A stretch of 46,183 bases of DNA, taken from contig CANFQA010000019.1 of the NCBI GenBank assembly GCA_947449015.1, forward strand, positions 1-46,183, given 5' to 3'. Shown piece by piece: positions 26,012 to 34,162 of this stretch (positions are counted from its first letter, which is position 1; every line of letters starts with the position of its first letter). The position numbers were made by a program, and so were the translations under genes. The notes beneath the pieces were generated by a model. The model was not told the origin of the DNA. It was given only the letters and a program-made list of their open reading frames with translations, and made no database searches. The stretch is from Microthrixaceae bacterium (GTDB taxonomy: Bacteria; Actinomycetota; Acidimicrobiia; Acidimicrobiales; Acidimicrobilacustridaceae).

Positions 26012-26042
26012 ACCTCTGCAGTTGACAGGCGTGCACTGAGCC

Positions 26043-26074
26043 TCGGTCGCTGCTCTCTGCTGATCAGCGACCGA
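26043..26074. terminator. Bidirectional hairpin between the two convergent cleavage oxygenases
   Basis: A 10-bp perfect stem (26043-26052 with 26065-26074) and a 12-base loop in the 66-base gap between convergent stops. No strong U-tract on either side. Confidence 0.65.
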
Positions 26075-26077
26075 CGT

Positions 26078-27499
26078 TCAGGCCGCGAACCAGTTGGCGT
26101 GAAAGCCGAACGGCATGCGCTGGGGCAGATGCACCCGAGCTATCGGGCCCGATGCCACATCGCGAGCGTCGAGCACGCAAATGTCGGTTGAGTCAGTTGC
26201 CGAGTCATAGACCGCGTTGATCAGCCAGCCGTCATTCTCGGCGCTGCCATCGGGATCGGGCGCGAACACGCTCTCGCCCACATGTCCGCTTGCGCCGGAG
26301 TTCCAAACCTCGCGAGCGCCGGTGACATCGTCGTAGGCGACGATGCTGTCGAAGTCGCCCAGGCGACGCTCGGGGTTCACGGCAGCAGCCATGTAGTGAT
26401 GGCGGGTGCGCAGTCCGGTGAAATCGTCGTTGACACGGGCGAAATCGCCACCGAGATCATCGAACTGCTCCCAACCGGCAGTGCCGGCGGCGAGATCAAC
26501 CCAGAATTTCGTGGGATAGGGCGGCACGTTGCGGTCGGCGGTTTCCTCAGTGCCCTCAAGCCCGAAGTCGGGTCGGGCAAAACGGGTGCCTGAGAATTCG
26601 ACGCGGTCCCCATCGGCCCAGCCATTCCAGAAGTGCTGGACGTGACCGGGGTCGATCTCGAACCAGCGAATTTCATCGGCGTTTCCATAACGGGGGAGCA
26701 CGCCGATGCGGGTGCCGTTGTCACGCTTCCAGCTCACCAGTGAGCCTTTGCCCAGGTTCTCGAGGTCGAACACCAGCGGTGAGTCGAGGAACACGGCATG
26801 GTGCTCGGTGATCACGAAGTCATGCATCATCACCGGGGCGGGAATATCGAGCGCGACCTGATGAACGAGTTCGCCCGCAGCGTTGACGACGTAGTAGCGG
26901 ATGACCGGTTCGAACACTGAGTAGGCGAAGAAGAACATCTCGCCGGTGCGTGCATCGAGTCGTGGATGAGCGGTCATTGCGCCGCGCAGCTTGCCGTTGA
27001 AGTTGAACTCACCGATGGTGTCGAGTTCGGGGGTGACTTCGGTGGGCAGACCACCTTCCCAGAGCGCGAGGTGGCGTCCTGCGTGGCGGATGATGTGGGT
27101 GTTGGCGGGGTTCTTGACCGGACCGGCATCGCCGACCAGCGATGCATCGGGCATGTTCATGACATCGCTGAGGCCCGGGTACACCGCTCGGCCCAGGTCG
27201 ACTTCGGCGCGCAGGCCCCGGGAGCGGATCCAACGGTTGCGATATGAGGCTCGACCCTCGTCGAACACGACACGGTGCAGCATGCCGTCGCCATCGAACA
27301 TGTGATAGCGACCGATTGGATCGAACATCGGGTTGGGACCATTGCGCACGAATGAACCACGGAGACCCTCGGGGAGTTGGCCGGTGATGCGCAACTCGGC
27401 AATGTCGCTCTCGGTGCCAACCGGGAACAGGTTGCCGACGAGGTCGGGTTGATCATCGGTGGCGAGGACAGCGCCGGTGTAGAGATCGGTCTGGCTCAT
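26078..27499 (-). CDS. Carotenoid/stilbene cleavage oxygenase, typical form
   Basis: A 473-residue non-haem iron dioxygenase with the canonical family pattern: GSFVRNGPNP near the N-terminus, iron ligands H178 (TAHPRLD), H226 (MMHDFVIT), H289 (HVQHFWN) and H467 (FGFHANW). Length matches bacterial apocarotenoid and lignostilbene dioxygenases. ATG 27499 is chosen because GGAGGAACC precedes it and the protein begins like relatives there; the longer upstream frame is low complexity. It is divergent from the atypical SDR gene, sharing operator site 3. Confidence 0.93.
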   Translation of the reverse strand: MSQTDLYTGAVLATDDQPDLVGNLFPVGTESDIAELRITGQLPEGLRGSFVRNGPNPMFDPIGRYHMFDGDGMLHRVVFDEGRASYRNRWIRSRGLRAEVDLGRAVYPGLSDVMNMPDASLVGDAGPVKNPANTHIIRHAGRHLALWEGGLPTEVTPELDTIGEFNFNGKLRGAMTAHPRLDARTGEMFFFAYSVFEPVIRYYVVNAAGELVHQVALDIPAPVMMHDFVITEHHAVFLDSPLVFDLENLGKGSLVSWKRDNGTRIGVLPRYGNADEIRWFEIDPGHVQHFWNGWADGDRVEFSGTRFARPDFGLEGTEETADRNVPPYPTKFWVDLAAGTAGWEQFDDLGGDFARVNDDFTGLRTRHHYMAAAVNPERRLGDFDSIVAYDDVTGAREVWNSGASGHVGESVFAPDPDGSAENDGWLINAVYDSATDSTDICVLDARDVASGPIARVHLPQRMPFGFHANWFAA

Positions 27500-27549
27500 G
27501 GTTCCTCCATGGGGACTGCGGGCGTGGACGCCTTGCCCGAACAGGAGGA

Positions 27550-27566
27550 GGTTAACAGCGTTCAGT
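27550..27566. promoter_or_regulatory. Putative shared operator, site 3 (second carotenoid oxygenase / SDR)
   Basis: Core at 27552-27564; read on the minus strand it is TGAAC-GCT-GTTAA followed by CC. It lies 53 bases before the oxygenase ATG (27499) and 62 before the divergent SDR ATG (27627), so it could act on both. Confidence 0.7.
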
Positions 27567-27626
27567 GTCACTTCGCCTGCGGCCCATCGGAGGCGCGAAG
27601 GGGGGATTTGGGGTAGACACCTGCCC

Positions 27627-28373
27627 ATGGATCTGGGACTTCGAAACCGACGAGCGGCCGTGGCGGCGGCAACCGCCGGCCTCGGCTTTGCCGCCGCGAA
27701 GGCACTGATCGACGAGGGTGTGCAGGTGGCCATCTGTGGTCGCGATCCCGAGCGTCTGGAGCATGCCGCAGCTTTGCTCGGCCCTGGTGTGGTCGCTCTG
27801 CGCGCTGATGTCAGCAACACCGACGGCGCCACTGCGTTCGTGACCGAGGCCATGGAACGACTCGGCGGTCTGGACATCCTCGTGGCCAATGCCGGTGGGC
27901 CTCCCGGGGGAATGGCCAGTTCAACTCCCCTTGATGACTATCGCTCGGCGATCGAACTGAACCTGCTCTCCACCATCGCCATGTGTCTCGCTGCCGTGCC
28001 GTCGATGCGCGAGCAACGGTGGGGTCGCATCCTCGCCATCACCTCCATCGGAGCGCGTCAACCCATTCCATTCCTGGCGGCCTCGGTCACTGCCCGAACG
28101 GGCGTCACCGGGTTCCTCAAGACGCTCGCCACTGAGATCGCCGCCGATGGGGTCACGGTGAATTCCATCCAGCCGGGAAGTCATCTCACTGATCGCCTCC
28201 GAAGCCTGCACGCTGATCAACTTGATGCGCTCAGTGCGGACATCCCGGTCGGCTTCGTCGGTGATCCGACCGACTTCGGAGCGGCGGCGGCGTTCCTCTG
28301 CAGTGAGCAGGCGCGTTTCATCACCGGCACGTCGCTGCTCGTCGATGGTGGAGCTGCTCGCGGTCTGATCTAG
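27627..28373 (+). CDS. Atypical SDR lacking the YxxxK catalytic pair
   Basis: A 248-residue SDR-fold protein. The fold is clear (NAGG, LLVDGG, AITSIGARQPIP) but the cofactor loop reads AAATAGLG instead of TGxxxGIG, and where YxxxK is expected the sequence is LAASVTARTG, with neither Tyr nor Lys. A subfamily of FabG-like SDRs shares the S-x-x-x-QPIP pattern and this substitution, so it is probably functional with altered chemistry rather than a pseudogene. ATG 27627 begins the beta-1 strand. It meets livF head-on with six bases between stops. Confidence 0.85.
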   Translation: MDLGLRNRRAAVAAATAGLGFAAAKALIDEGVQVAICGRDPERLEHAAALLGPGVVALRADVSNTDGATAFVTEAMERLGGLDILVANAGGPPGGMASSTPLDDYRSAIELNLLSTIAMCLAAVPSMREQRWGRILAITSIGARQPIPFLAASVTARTGVTGFLKTLATEIAADGVTVNSIQPGSHLTDRLRSLHADQLDALSADIPVGFVGDPTDFGAAAAFLCSEQARFITGTSLLVDGGAARGLI

Positions 28374-28379
28374 CCGGGG

Positions 28380-29114
28380 TCACTCGTCGCCGAGATAGCC
28401 CGATTCGAGCAACTCGGGGCGCTGTTTCAGATCGGCCGCGGGGCCGTCGAACAAGATCCGTCCCTGACGCAGGAGCGCAGCCCGGTCGGCGATGTCGAGC
28501 ACCAGTTGCACATGTTGTTCAACCACGAGGATCCCGGTGCCGGTCTCGCTGGCAATGGTGCGCAGCACGGAGAGCAACTGCTCAACGATCATCGGTGCGA
28601 GACCCAGGCTGAGTTCGTCGACCAGCAGAAGTTGTGGCTTGCTCAACATGGCTCGGGCCATCGCCAGCATCTGCTGCTCGCCGCCCGAGAGTAGGCCGGC
28701 TCGCCGATTGAGGACAGCGGTGAGTTGGGGGAACCACGCCAGCACCTGTTCGATCGAGACGCTGTCACCCTTGCGGGGCTGACCGAGTCGGAGGTTCTCC
28801 ATGCCTGTGAGGTCGAAGAACAGGCCACGATCCTCCGGCACATGAGCGATGCCGCGTCGGGCGCGTCGCCATACCTCAGCAGTGGGTGTGCGCCGTCGTG
28901 GCGGACTGGTCGTTCCGAGCAGCGTGATCGCGCCCGACATGAGAGGAACCAGACCGGAGATGGTGAGCAGCGTGGTGCTCTTGCCGGCACCATTGGAGCC
29001 GATCAGCGTGACGATCTCGCCGCGAGCGACAACGAGATCAACGTCGTGCACCACGGCGGTGCCGTCGTATCCCGCGCTGACGCCCTCGAGGCGGAGCAGT
29101 TCTTCAGCGCTCAT
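28380..29114 (-). CDS. livF: Branched-chain-amino-acid-type ABC transporter ATPase
   Basis: A 244-residue ATPase of the HAAT importer family. Walker A GSNGAGKST, Q-loop region GIAHVPEDRGLF, signature LSGGEQQMLA and Walker B LLLVDELSLGL are intact; the AHVPEDR form is typical of LivF. ATG 29114 has GGGGGAG seven bases ahead; ATG 29120 is too close to it. Last gene of the importer operon, overlapping livG by 11 bases. Confidence 0.93.
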   Translation of the reverse strand: MSAEELLRLEGVSAGYDGTAVVHDVDLVVARGEIVTLIGSNGAGKSTTLLTISGLVPLMSGAITLLGTTSPPRRRTPTAEVWRRARRGIAHVPEDRGLFFDLTGMENLRLGQPRKGDSVSIEQVLAWFPQLTAVLNRRAGLLSGGEQQMLAMARAMLSKPQLLLVDELSLGLAPMIVEQLLSVLRTIASETGTGILVVEQHVQLVLDIADRAALLRQGRILFDGPAADLKQRPELLESGYLGDE

Positions 29115-29874
29115 CGGCATGCTCCCCCGGTGCGGGTGGGCGACCGAGATACGCCGCGATCACCTTTGGATTGCGACGGACCTGATCGGGTGCACCGCTG
29201 GCCACGACCTTGCCGAAGTCGAGGACATGCACGGTGTCGCACACGTTCATGATGAGCGACATGTCGTGATCGACGACCAGCACGCTGGTTCCGATCGATG
29301 GCAGCTTGCGCAGAGTGGCAGCGAGTTCTGCGGTTTCGGTGGGATCGAGTCCGGCGGCGGGCTCATCGAGAAGGACAAGACGCGGCGAGGAGGCCAGCGC
29401 CCGTCCGAGGGCCACCATATGGCGTTGACCGTTGGACAATTCGGTGGGGAGTCGGTCGGCCACGGACCACAGGTCGAGGAGATCGAGCACGCGATGCGCG
29501 TGCGAGAGGTCGTGGGACTTCGGCCAGAGCGCATCGGTGATCGTGGCCCACAGCGAAGGTGACTGTGTGCTGACGGCGAGATTGTCGAGCACGGTCATGT
29601 CATCGAACAGTTCGAGCGACTGGAATGTGCGCACGAGACCAGCGCGCGATCGCTGATGGCCCGCAGCGCGCGTGATGTCGTGACCATCGAAGGTGATCTG
29701 CCCATTGGTCGCTCTGGTGAAGCCGGTGACGGTGTCGATGAACGTGGTCTTGCCGGCGCCGTTGGGTCCGATCAGACCGACGATCTGTCCCTCATCGACG
29801 CGGAGTCGCACGCCATCGAGGGCCAGCAGTACGCCGTGTTTCACGCTGAGATTGTCGACGTCGAGGAGACTCAT
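29104..29874 (-). CDS. livG: Branched-chain-amino-acid-type ABC transporter ATPase
   Basis: A 256-residue ATPase paired with LivF. Walker A GPNGAGKTT, LVRTFQSLELF (LivG-type Q loop) and Walker B LVLLDEPAAGLDP are present. The ABC signature reads LSNGQRHMVAL, with Asn in place of the first Gly of LSGGQ, a mild departure. Overlaps the permease gene by four bases. Drives uptake of whatever the lipoprotein encoded upstream binds. Confidence 0.93.
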   Translation of the reverse strand: MSLLDVDNLSVKHGVLLALDGVRLRVDEGQIVGLIGPNGAGKTTFIDTVTGFTRATNGQITFDGHDITRAAGHQRSRAGLVRTFQSLELFDDMTVLDNLAVSTQSPSLWATITDALWPKSHDLSHAHRVLDLLDLWSVADRLPTELSNGQRHMVALGRALASSPRLVLLDEPAAGLDPTETAELAATLRKLPSIGTSVLVVDHDMSLIMNVCDTVHVLDFGKVVASGAPDQVRRNPKVIAAYLGRPPAPGEHADER

Positions 29875-31895
29875 GCTTCACCATCTGCGCTGAGCACTAC
29901 AGCCGCGGGCGTGAGGTCCATGGCCGGCGTGGGTCCAGGAGTTGACCGTGTGAAGCGTGACCGCACGAGCCCGGTGATGCCTTCGGGCACCCAGATGGCG
30001 GCGATGATGAGCGCCAGACCGCTGATGGCGAAGACCGATTTCGAGGAGTCCGAACCGCTGGTTTCGTTGATGGTGGTGACGAGGATCCCGGATTGGGCAA
30101 GCACGCCGGCCAGCAGCGCTCCGCCGATGCTCGAGACGCCCGCGAGGTAGGTCATGGCCACAGCCACGAGTGAGCCGATGACGACGAAGGAGGTGGGCGA
30201 GAGCGTGGTGACCGAGAACGCCATGAGTACACCGCAGAGCCCTGCGAGGAACGATGACACGGCGAATGCCCCGAGCTTGGCCCGGGTGACATCGATGCCG
30301 GCCGCCGCCGCAGCGCGTTCGTTGGCCCGCACCGCGAGCCAACGCAGACCGTTTCGGTTGCGTCGGAGGTTGGCCACGGCAAGGCAGGCAACGGTGAGGA
30401 TGGCCAGACAGAGGAACCCGAACGCTGGTCGGAAATTGTCGTCACCCGTGGCGCCGATACCAACATCGATGCCGAAGAAGTACGGACGCGGCGCCGCTGA
30501 TCCAGCTTGCCCGTTGGAGAGAGCGGTGCTGGCGAGCACGAGTCCTTCGATGGCCACGGCCAACGCGAGTGTGGCGATGGCCAGGCTCATGCCGCGCACC
30601 CTGGTTGCGGGCCAGCCGACGAGCACGCCGATGCCGGTGGCGATCAGCGACGCCAGCACGAGAGCGATGGGGAACGGAACATGGTGCTCGGTGAGTCGGA
30701 TGGCTGCGAAGCCCGCGACGCCGGCGAAGGCCAACTGCGCGAGCGAGATCTGTCCGCTGTAGCCGGTGAGCACCACGACCGACAGCGCGAGCAGTGCGAA
30801 CACCATCGACACGATGAGTGCATGGCGGTACCCGGCTCCGACGGTGACGAGGGCGACTGACACGATGCCGATGAGCAGAATCGTCCACATCAGGACATGG
30901 CGCGGACGCGGCGAGGGTGGAAGTCGTCGCGAGGCGATTGCCGAACGATCTGGCAGTGCATCGCCGTTACGGATCAGCACCACGATGATCACGATGGCCG
31001 GAAGAAGTTGTTGGAGACCGGTGGTGGGGAGCCAGTCGGGGATGAGATGGGTCTCAGGTCGCACCGCCCACCCGAGCAGGAGTGATTGCGCCATGCCGAT
31101 GGCGAGTCCGGCGATCGTTGCCAGTGCGAACGAGTGGAGGCTGGCGATCATTGCGGCGGCCAGTGCGGGAATGACGAGCAGTGAGGTCGTGGGACTCAAC
31201 CCGGCGATGGGTTCAATGAGGATGACCGCAAGTCCGGCGAGCACCGAGGCAATGGCCCAGCACACACCGGCAAGTCGGTCCGGGGCGATGCCGAGCAGCA
31301 GGGCGCCCTTCTCATTGCCCTCCGCTGCACGGGTGGCGAGTCCGAACCGGGTGAAGCGGAACAATGCAGTGAGCGCGGCGGCCACCAGAATCGCGAATGC
31401 CGCGAGGATCAGTCGGTTCTCGGTGACCGCTGTGCCGAAGATCCGAACAGCCGAGTCGGGCAACACCGAGCGATGGGCCACGACCGCAGCACCGCTCACG
31501 GGGAATCGCAGACGCACGATCTCTTGGAGATAGAGCATGAGTCCGAGGGCGGCCACAACACGGGCCAGCGCCGAGGAGCGACGCAATGGTCGGAACACCA
31601 ACAGATGCACCAGTACCCCGAGCAATGCGCCGAGGATGACTGCGAACACCAGCGCGGTGAACAACGTAGGTCGCGGCATCAGATGCACTCGTGCCGGCAG
31701 ACCGATGATCGGCAGCACCCAGTCGCCGGTTTCGCGGAACTCGAAGTAGGCGAACGCCACGTACACACCCATGGCAGCGTGCGCGAAGTTCACGACCCCC
31801 GATGAGCGATGGGTCAGGATCAGGCCGAGGGCGAGCGAGGCGATGACCGCCCCACCGCCGAGTCCGGCGAGCAGATATCCGATGTAGGTGCTGAT
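29871..31895 (-). CDS. Fused LivH-LivM permease, apparent ATC start
   Basis: One reading frame encodes both permease halves of a branched-chain-amino-acid-type importer: a LivH-like half (about residues 1-315) and a LivM-like half (about 330-650), 674 residues if started at ATC 31895, with many hydrophobic segments. The first membrane helix (STYIGYLLAGLGGGAVIAS, then LALGLILTHRSSGVVNFAHA) is clearly LivH, yet between the upstream in-frame stop and GTG 31793 there is no ATG, GTG or TTG. GTG 31793 falls after that helix. ATC 31895 sits five bases after GGAGG, so it is the best start; an assembly error or CTG start are alternatives. Confidence 0.85.
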   Translation of the reverse strand: MSTYIGYLLAGLGGGAVIASLALGLILTHRSSGVVNFAHAAMGVYVAFAYFEFRETGDWVLPIIGLPARVHLMPRPTLFTALVFAVILGALLGVLVHLLVFRPLRRSSALARVVAALGLMLYLQEIVRLRFPVSGAAVVAHRSVLPDSAVRIFGTAVTENRLILAAFAILVAAALTALFRFTRFGLATRAAEGNEKGALLLGIAPDRLAGVCWAIASVLAGLAVILIEPIAGLSPTTSLLVIPALAAAMIASLHSFALATIAGLAIGMAQSLLLGWAVRPETHLIPDWLPTTGLQQLLPAIVIIVVLIRNGDALPDRSAIASRRLPPSPRPRHVLMWTILLIGIVSVALVTVGAGYRHALIVSMVFALLALSVVVLTGYSGQISLAQLAFAGVAGFAAIRLTEHHVPFPIALVLASLIATGIGVLVGWPATRVRGMSLAIATLALAVAIEGLVLASTALSNGQAGSAAPRPYFFGIDVGIGATGDDNFRPAFGFLCLAILTVACLAVANLRRNRNGLRWLAVRANERAAAAAGIDVTRAKLGAFAVSSFLAGLCGVLMAFSVTTLSPTSFVVIGSLVAVAMTYLAGVSSIGGALLAGVLAQSGILVTTINETSGSDSSKSVFAISGLALIIAAIWVPEGITGLVRSRFTRSTPGPTPAMDLTPAAVVLSADGEA

Positions 31896-31917
31896 GGGAT
31901 CCTCCCGGGCCTCGGGA

Positions 31918-33228
31918 TCAGCCCTTGTAAATCGCGCCGACGTCGATCCAGTCGGTGATCTGGCTCAGTTTGCGGTTGTCGATCTGGGCGAGGATCTGCT
32001 GCGGGGAGCACACGGCGGGAAGACCCACGAACTGCTTGTGGTTGCAGGTGTAGGGATGTCCGGCGAAGCTCGGAGCGTCGACGGTTGCTTCAAGGGCGGC
32101 GGTGATTGATGCGGGAGTGATATCGCCGTTGATCTGATTGAGGATCGCATAGAGGTTCATGAGCGCTCGGAAGGTCACCGTGCCGGCACCCACAGGGTCG
32201 AGGCCGTTGCCGTACTTGTTGATCACGCCGGAATAGAGCAGGTTGTCGCCAACCGGTGGCTCGCCAATGATCGGACCTTCGACGTTGAAGTAGGCACCGT
32301 TGGTCTTCGTGGCGTCGACCTGATTGATGATCCCGGGGGCAGCGCATGCGCCGACGTAGAACGAAGCGACTTTGATGCCGAGAGCAGAGATGCCGTCGAA
32401 GCCACCCTTACAACCGGTATCGGCGGCCATGAGGAAGATTGCATCGGGAGTGCTTGACGCCGCAGCATTGATGGCTGGGCTGAGATCAGTGGACATCACC
32501 GGATACGGGACCATCTGCACCGAGACGCCCTTGTCCTCGAGGACCTTCTTGCCCATCTCCGCTCCCGCCGCGATTGAACCGAACTCGCCATAGACGATGG
32601 AGACCTTCTTGGCATGCAGGTTCTCGGACGCGTACCAAGCAAAGGCAACTGCGGCCGCCTGGCTGCCACCGCTCCATTGGAACGAGTTGGGGGAACTGAA
32701 CGACTGCGTACTCACCGGGATACCACCGACATAGGGGATCTTGTTATCGGCGAGGGTGTCGATCCCGTTCCCGAAGACGTCGATGCCGCCGAGCACGGCG
32801 GGGAACTTCTGCTGCACGAACTTCTGGGCGCAGTTGGTCGATCCCTCGGCGGAAAACTCCGTGTTGCAGACCTCAAGGGTGAGCGGTCGGCCCTTCACGC
32901 CGCCCATCTCCTTGTTGATGAACTCGATACCGGCCTTCACAGCCAGGCTCAGTTCGGGGAACGAACCCGCGACAGTGTTGTCCTGGTTGATCATGCCGAG
33001 GTTGATCGGCTCGCCGGTGGCCACGGTGGGCTTGTCGGGTGTGTACGGGGCGAGCACGGACTGCCGGGCGCAGTCGAGCAGCGCAGTGGCCTCGCAACTC
33101 TTGGCGAGTGTGGTCGACGAACTGTCCTGGCTGGTGCTCTCGCTGCACGCGGCAACGGACAGGATCATGACGGCGGCGGTGACGACCGCCGCCACCGTTG
33201 ACAAGGTGCGGCTCATGCTGCGGCTCAT
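31918..33228 (-). CDS. ABC transporter substrate-binding lipoprotein (HAAT family)
   Basis: A 436-residue periplasmic-binding-fold lipoprotein. Residues 1-27 are a signal peptide ending LSVAAC with lipidated C28, followed by a Ser/Thr linker. The mature part has the LivJ/type-1 periplasmic fold and several extra Cys that could form disulfides (CEATALLDC, CNTEFS, TGCKGG, YTCNHK, AVCSP). Such proteins in soil and freshwater actinobacteria bind amino acids, amides or aromatic acids. ATG 33228 has GGGGGAAG before it; the longer frame upstream is Arg/Gly-rich and rejected. First gene of the importer operon; operator site 4 lies 71 bases upstream. Confidence 0.9.
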   Translation of the reverse strand: MSRSMSRTLSTVAAVVTAAVMILSVAACSESTSQDSSSTTLAKSCEATALLDCARQSVLAPYTPDKPTVATGEPINLGMINQDNTVAGSFPELSLAVKAGIEFINKEMGGVKGRPLTLEVCNTEFSAEGSTNCAQKFVQQKFPAVLGGIDVFGNGIDTLADNKIPYVGGIPVSTQSFSSPNSFQWSGGSQAAAVAFAWYASENLHAKKVSIVYGEFGSIAAGAEMGKKVLEDKGVSVQMVPYPVMSTDLSPAINAAASSTPDAIFLMAADTGCKGGFDGISALGIKVASFYVGACAAPGIINQVDATKTNGAYFNVEGPIIGEPPVGDNLLYSGVINKYGNGLDPVGAGTVTFRALMNLYAILNQINGDITPASITAALEATVDAPSFAGHPYTCNHKQFVGLPAVCSPQQILAQIDNRKLSQITDWIDVGAIYKG

Positions 33229-33297
33229 GGTGTTTCTTCCCCCTGGTTGCGGTGCGCATCCCCTGCGGCGACCACCCAAAGGGGCAGAGCCGCTGGC

Positions 33298-33314
33298 ACC
33301 TAACACTGTTTACC
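33298..33314. promoter_or_regulatory. Putative shared operator, site 4 (importer operon)
   Basis: Core CTAAC-ACT-GTTTA at 33300-33312 followed by CC, in the 179-base gap between the TetR gene and the binding-protein gene. Confidence 0.68.
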
Positions 33315-33407
33315 TCAGTCGCGACCACTGATGCGTGAGGTTCCGCGCCCGACGGCCCGGCGTCTCAGCGTTCAGTTCGCTGTGTGGCGTGGATCCAGGG
33401 CTCGGGT

Positions 33408-34010
33408 TCAGCCCCGATACCCGTAACCAGCGAGCAGACGATCGGTCATCTCATTGATCATCGCGTCTTCGAACTCCGTCGGAAGGTCGAAGCCCAGTTG
33501 CAGCACCGTGGCCACACCGTGAGCGCCGCTCCAGAGCATGAGCGCGACCATCTGGGGATCATCGGCCACGATGCTGCCGGCGGCGATGGCGTCCTCGATA
33601 GCACCGGAGGCGGTGGAGAAGGCCATCGTCGTGGAGGGAGCCACCGATTCGGCCGGTAGCCCTGAATCGGGCAGTGCCGGCGGGGCGAGCAACATCACCT
33701 GGAACAGCTCGGGATTCTCGCGGGCATAGGTGATGTAGGCACGGCTGTGGGCCCGGATGCGATCGATCGGGTCGGCATCATCGACGTCAGTGAATCGGGA
33801 CGCGAGACGCTCTATCTCGGCCTCGGCGATGGCGCTGAGCAGATCCTGTTTGCTGTGGACGTAGCCGTAGAGCGCCGGTGCGGTGACGCCAAGTTGCCTG
33901 GCGAGACGCCGCAGCGACAACGCCTCGAGTCCACCGGCCACGATCATCTCGCGGGCCGCGTCGATGATCGCTCGGCGTTGAAGTGCGGGACGATCAGCGG
34001 GGGAGGCCAC
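33408..34010 (-). CDS. TetR-family transcriptional regulator
   Basis: A 200-residue regulator with an N-terminal helix-turn-helix (residues 12-56: AIIDAAREMI through LSLRRLARQLGVTAPALYGYVHSKQDLL) and a TetR_C/WHG-type ligand domain. Start is GTG 34010. It lies directly upstream of, and in the same direction as, the importer operon, and is divergent from the acyl-CoA ligase. It is the only regulator gene inside the island and therefore the first candidate to bind the shared palindrome (inference); its own upstream gap has no evident copy of that site. Confidence 0.92.
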   Translation of the reverse strand: MASPADRPALQRRAIIDAAREMIVAGGLEALSLRRLARQLGVTAPALYGYVHSKQDLLSAIAEAEIERLASRFTDVDDADPIDRIRAHSRAYITYARENPELFQVMLLAPPALPDSGLPAESVAPSTTMAFSTASGAIEDAIAAGSIVADDPQMVALMLWSGAHGVATVLQLGFDLPTEFEDAMINEMTDRLLAGYGYRG

Positions 34011-34162
34011 ATCCGGACACTACCGGTCGTAATCGGCGACCCGTGGGCGACGGAAGTCGGGCGGGCCCGCCGCGCTGTTGCTACGTTGCCCGTCATGCCC
34101 CGCATCCGTCGTCACGCGATCCGTACCCACCGACCCATGGGCTTCGAACTGGCGGTGCGGCC

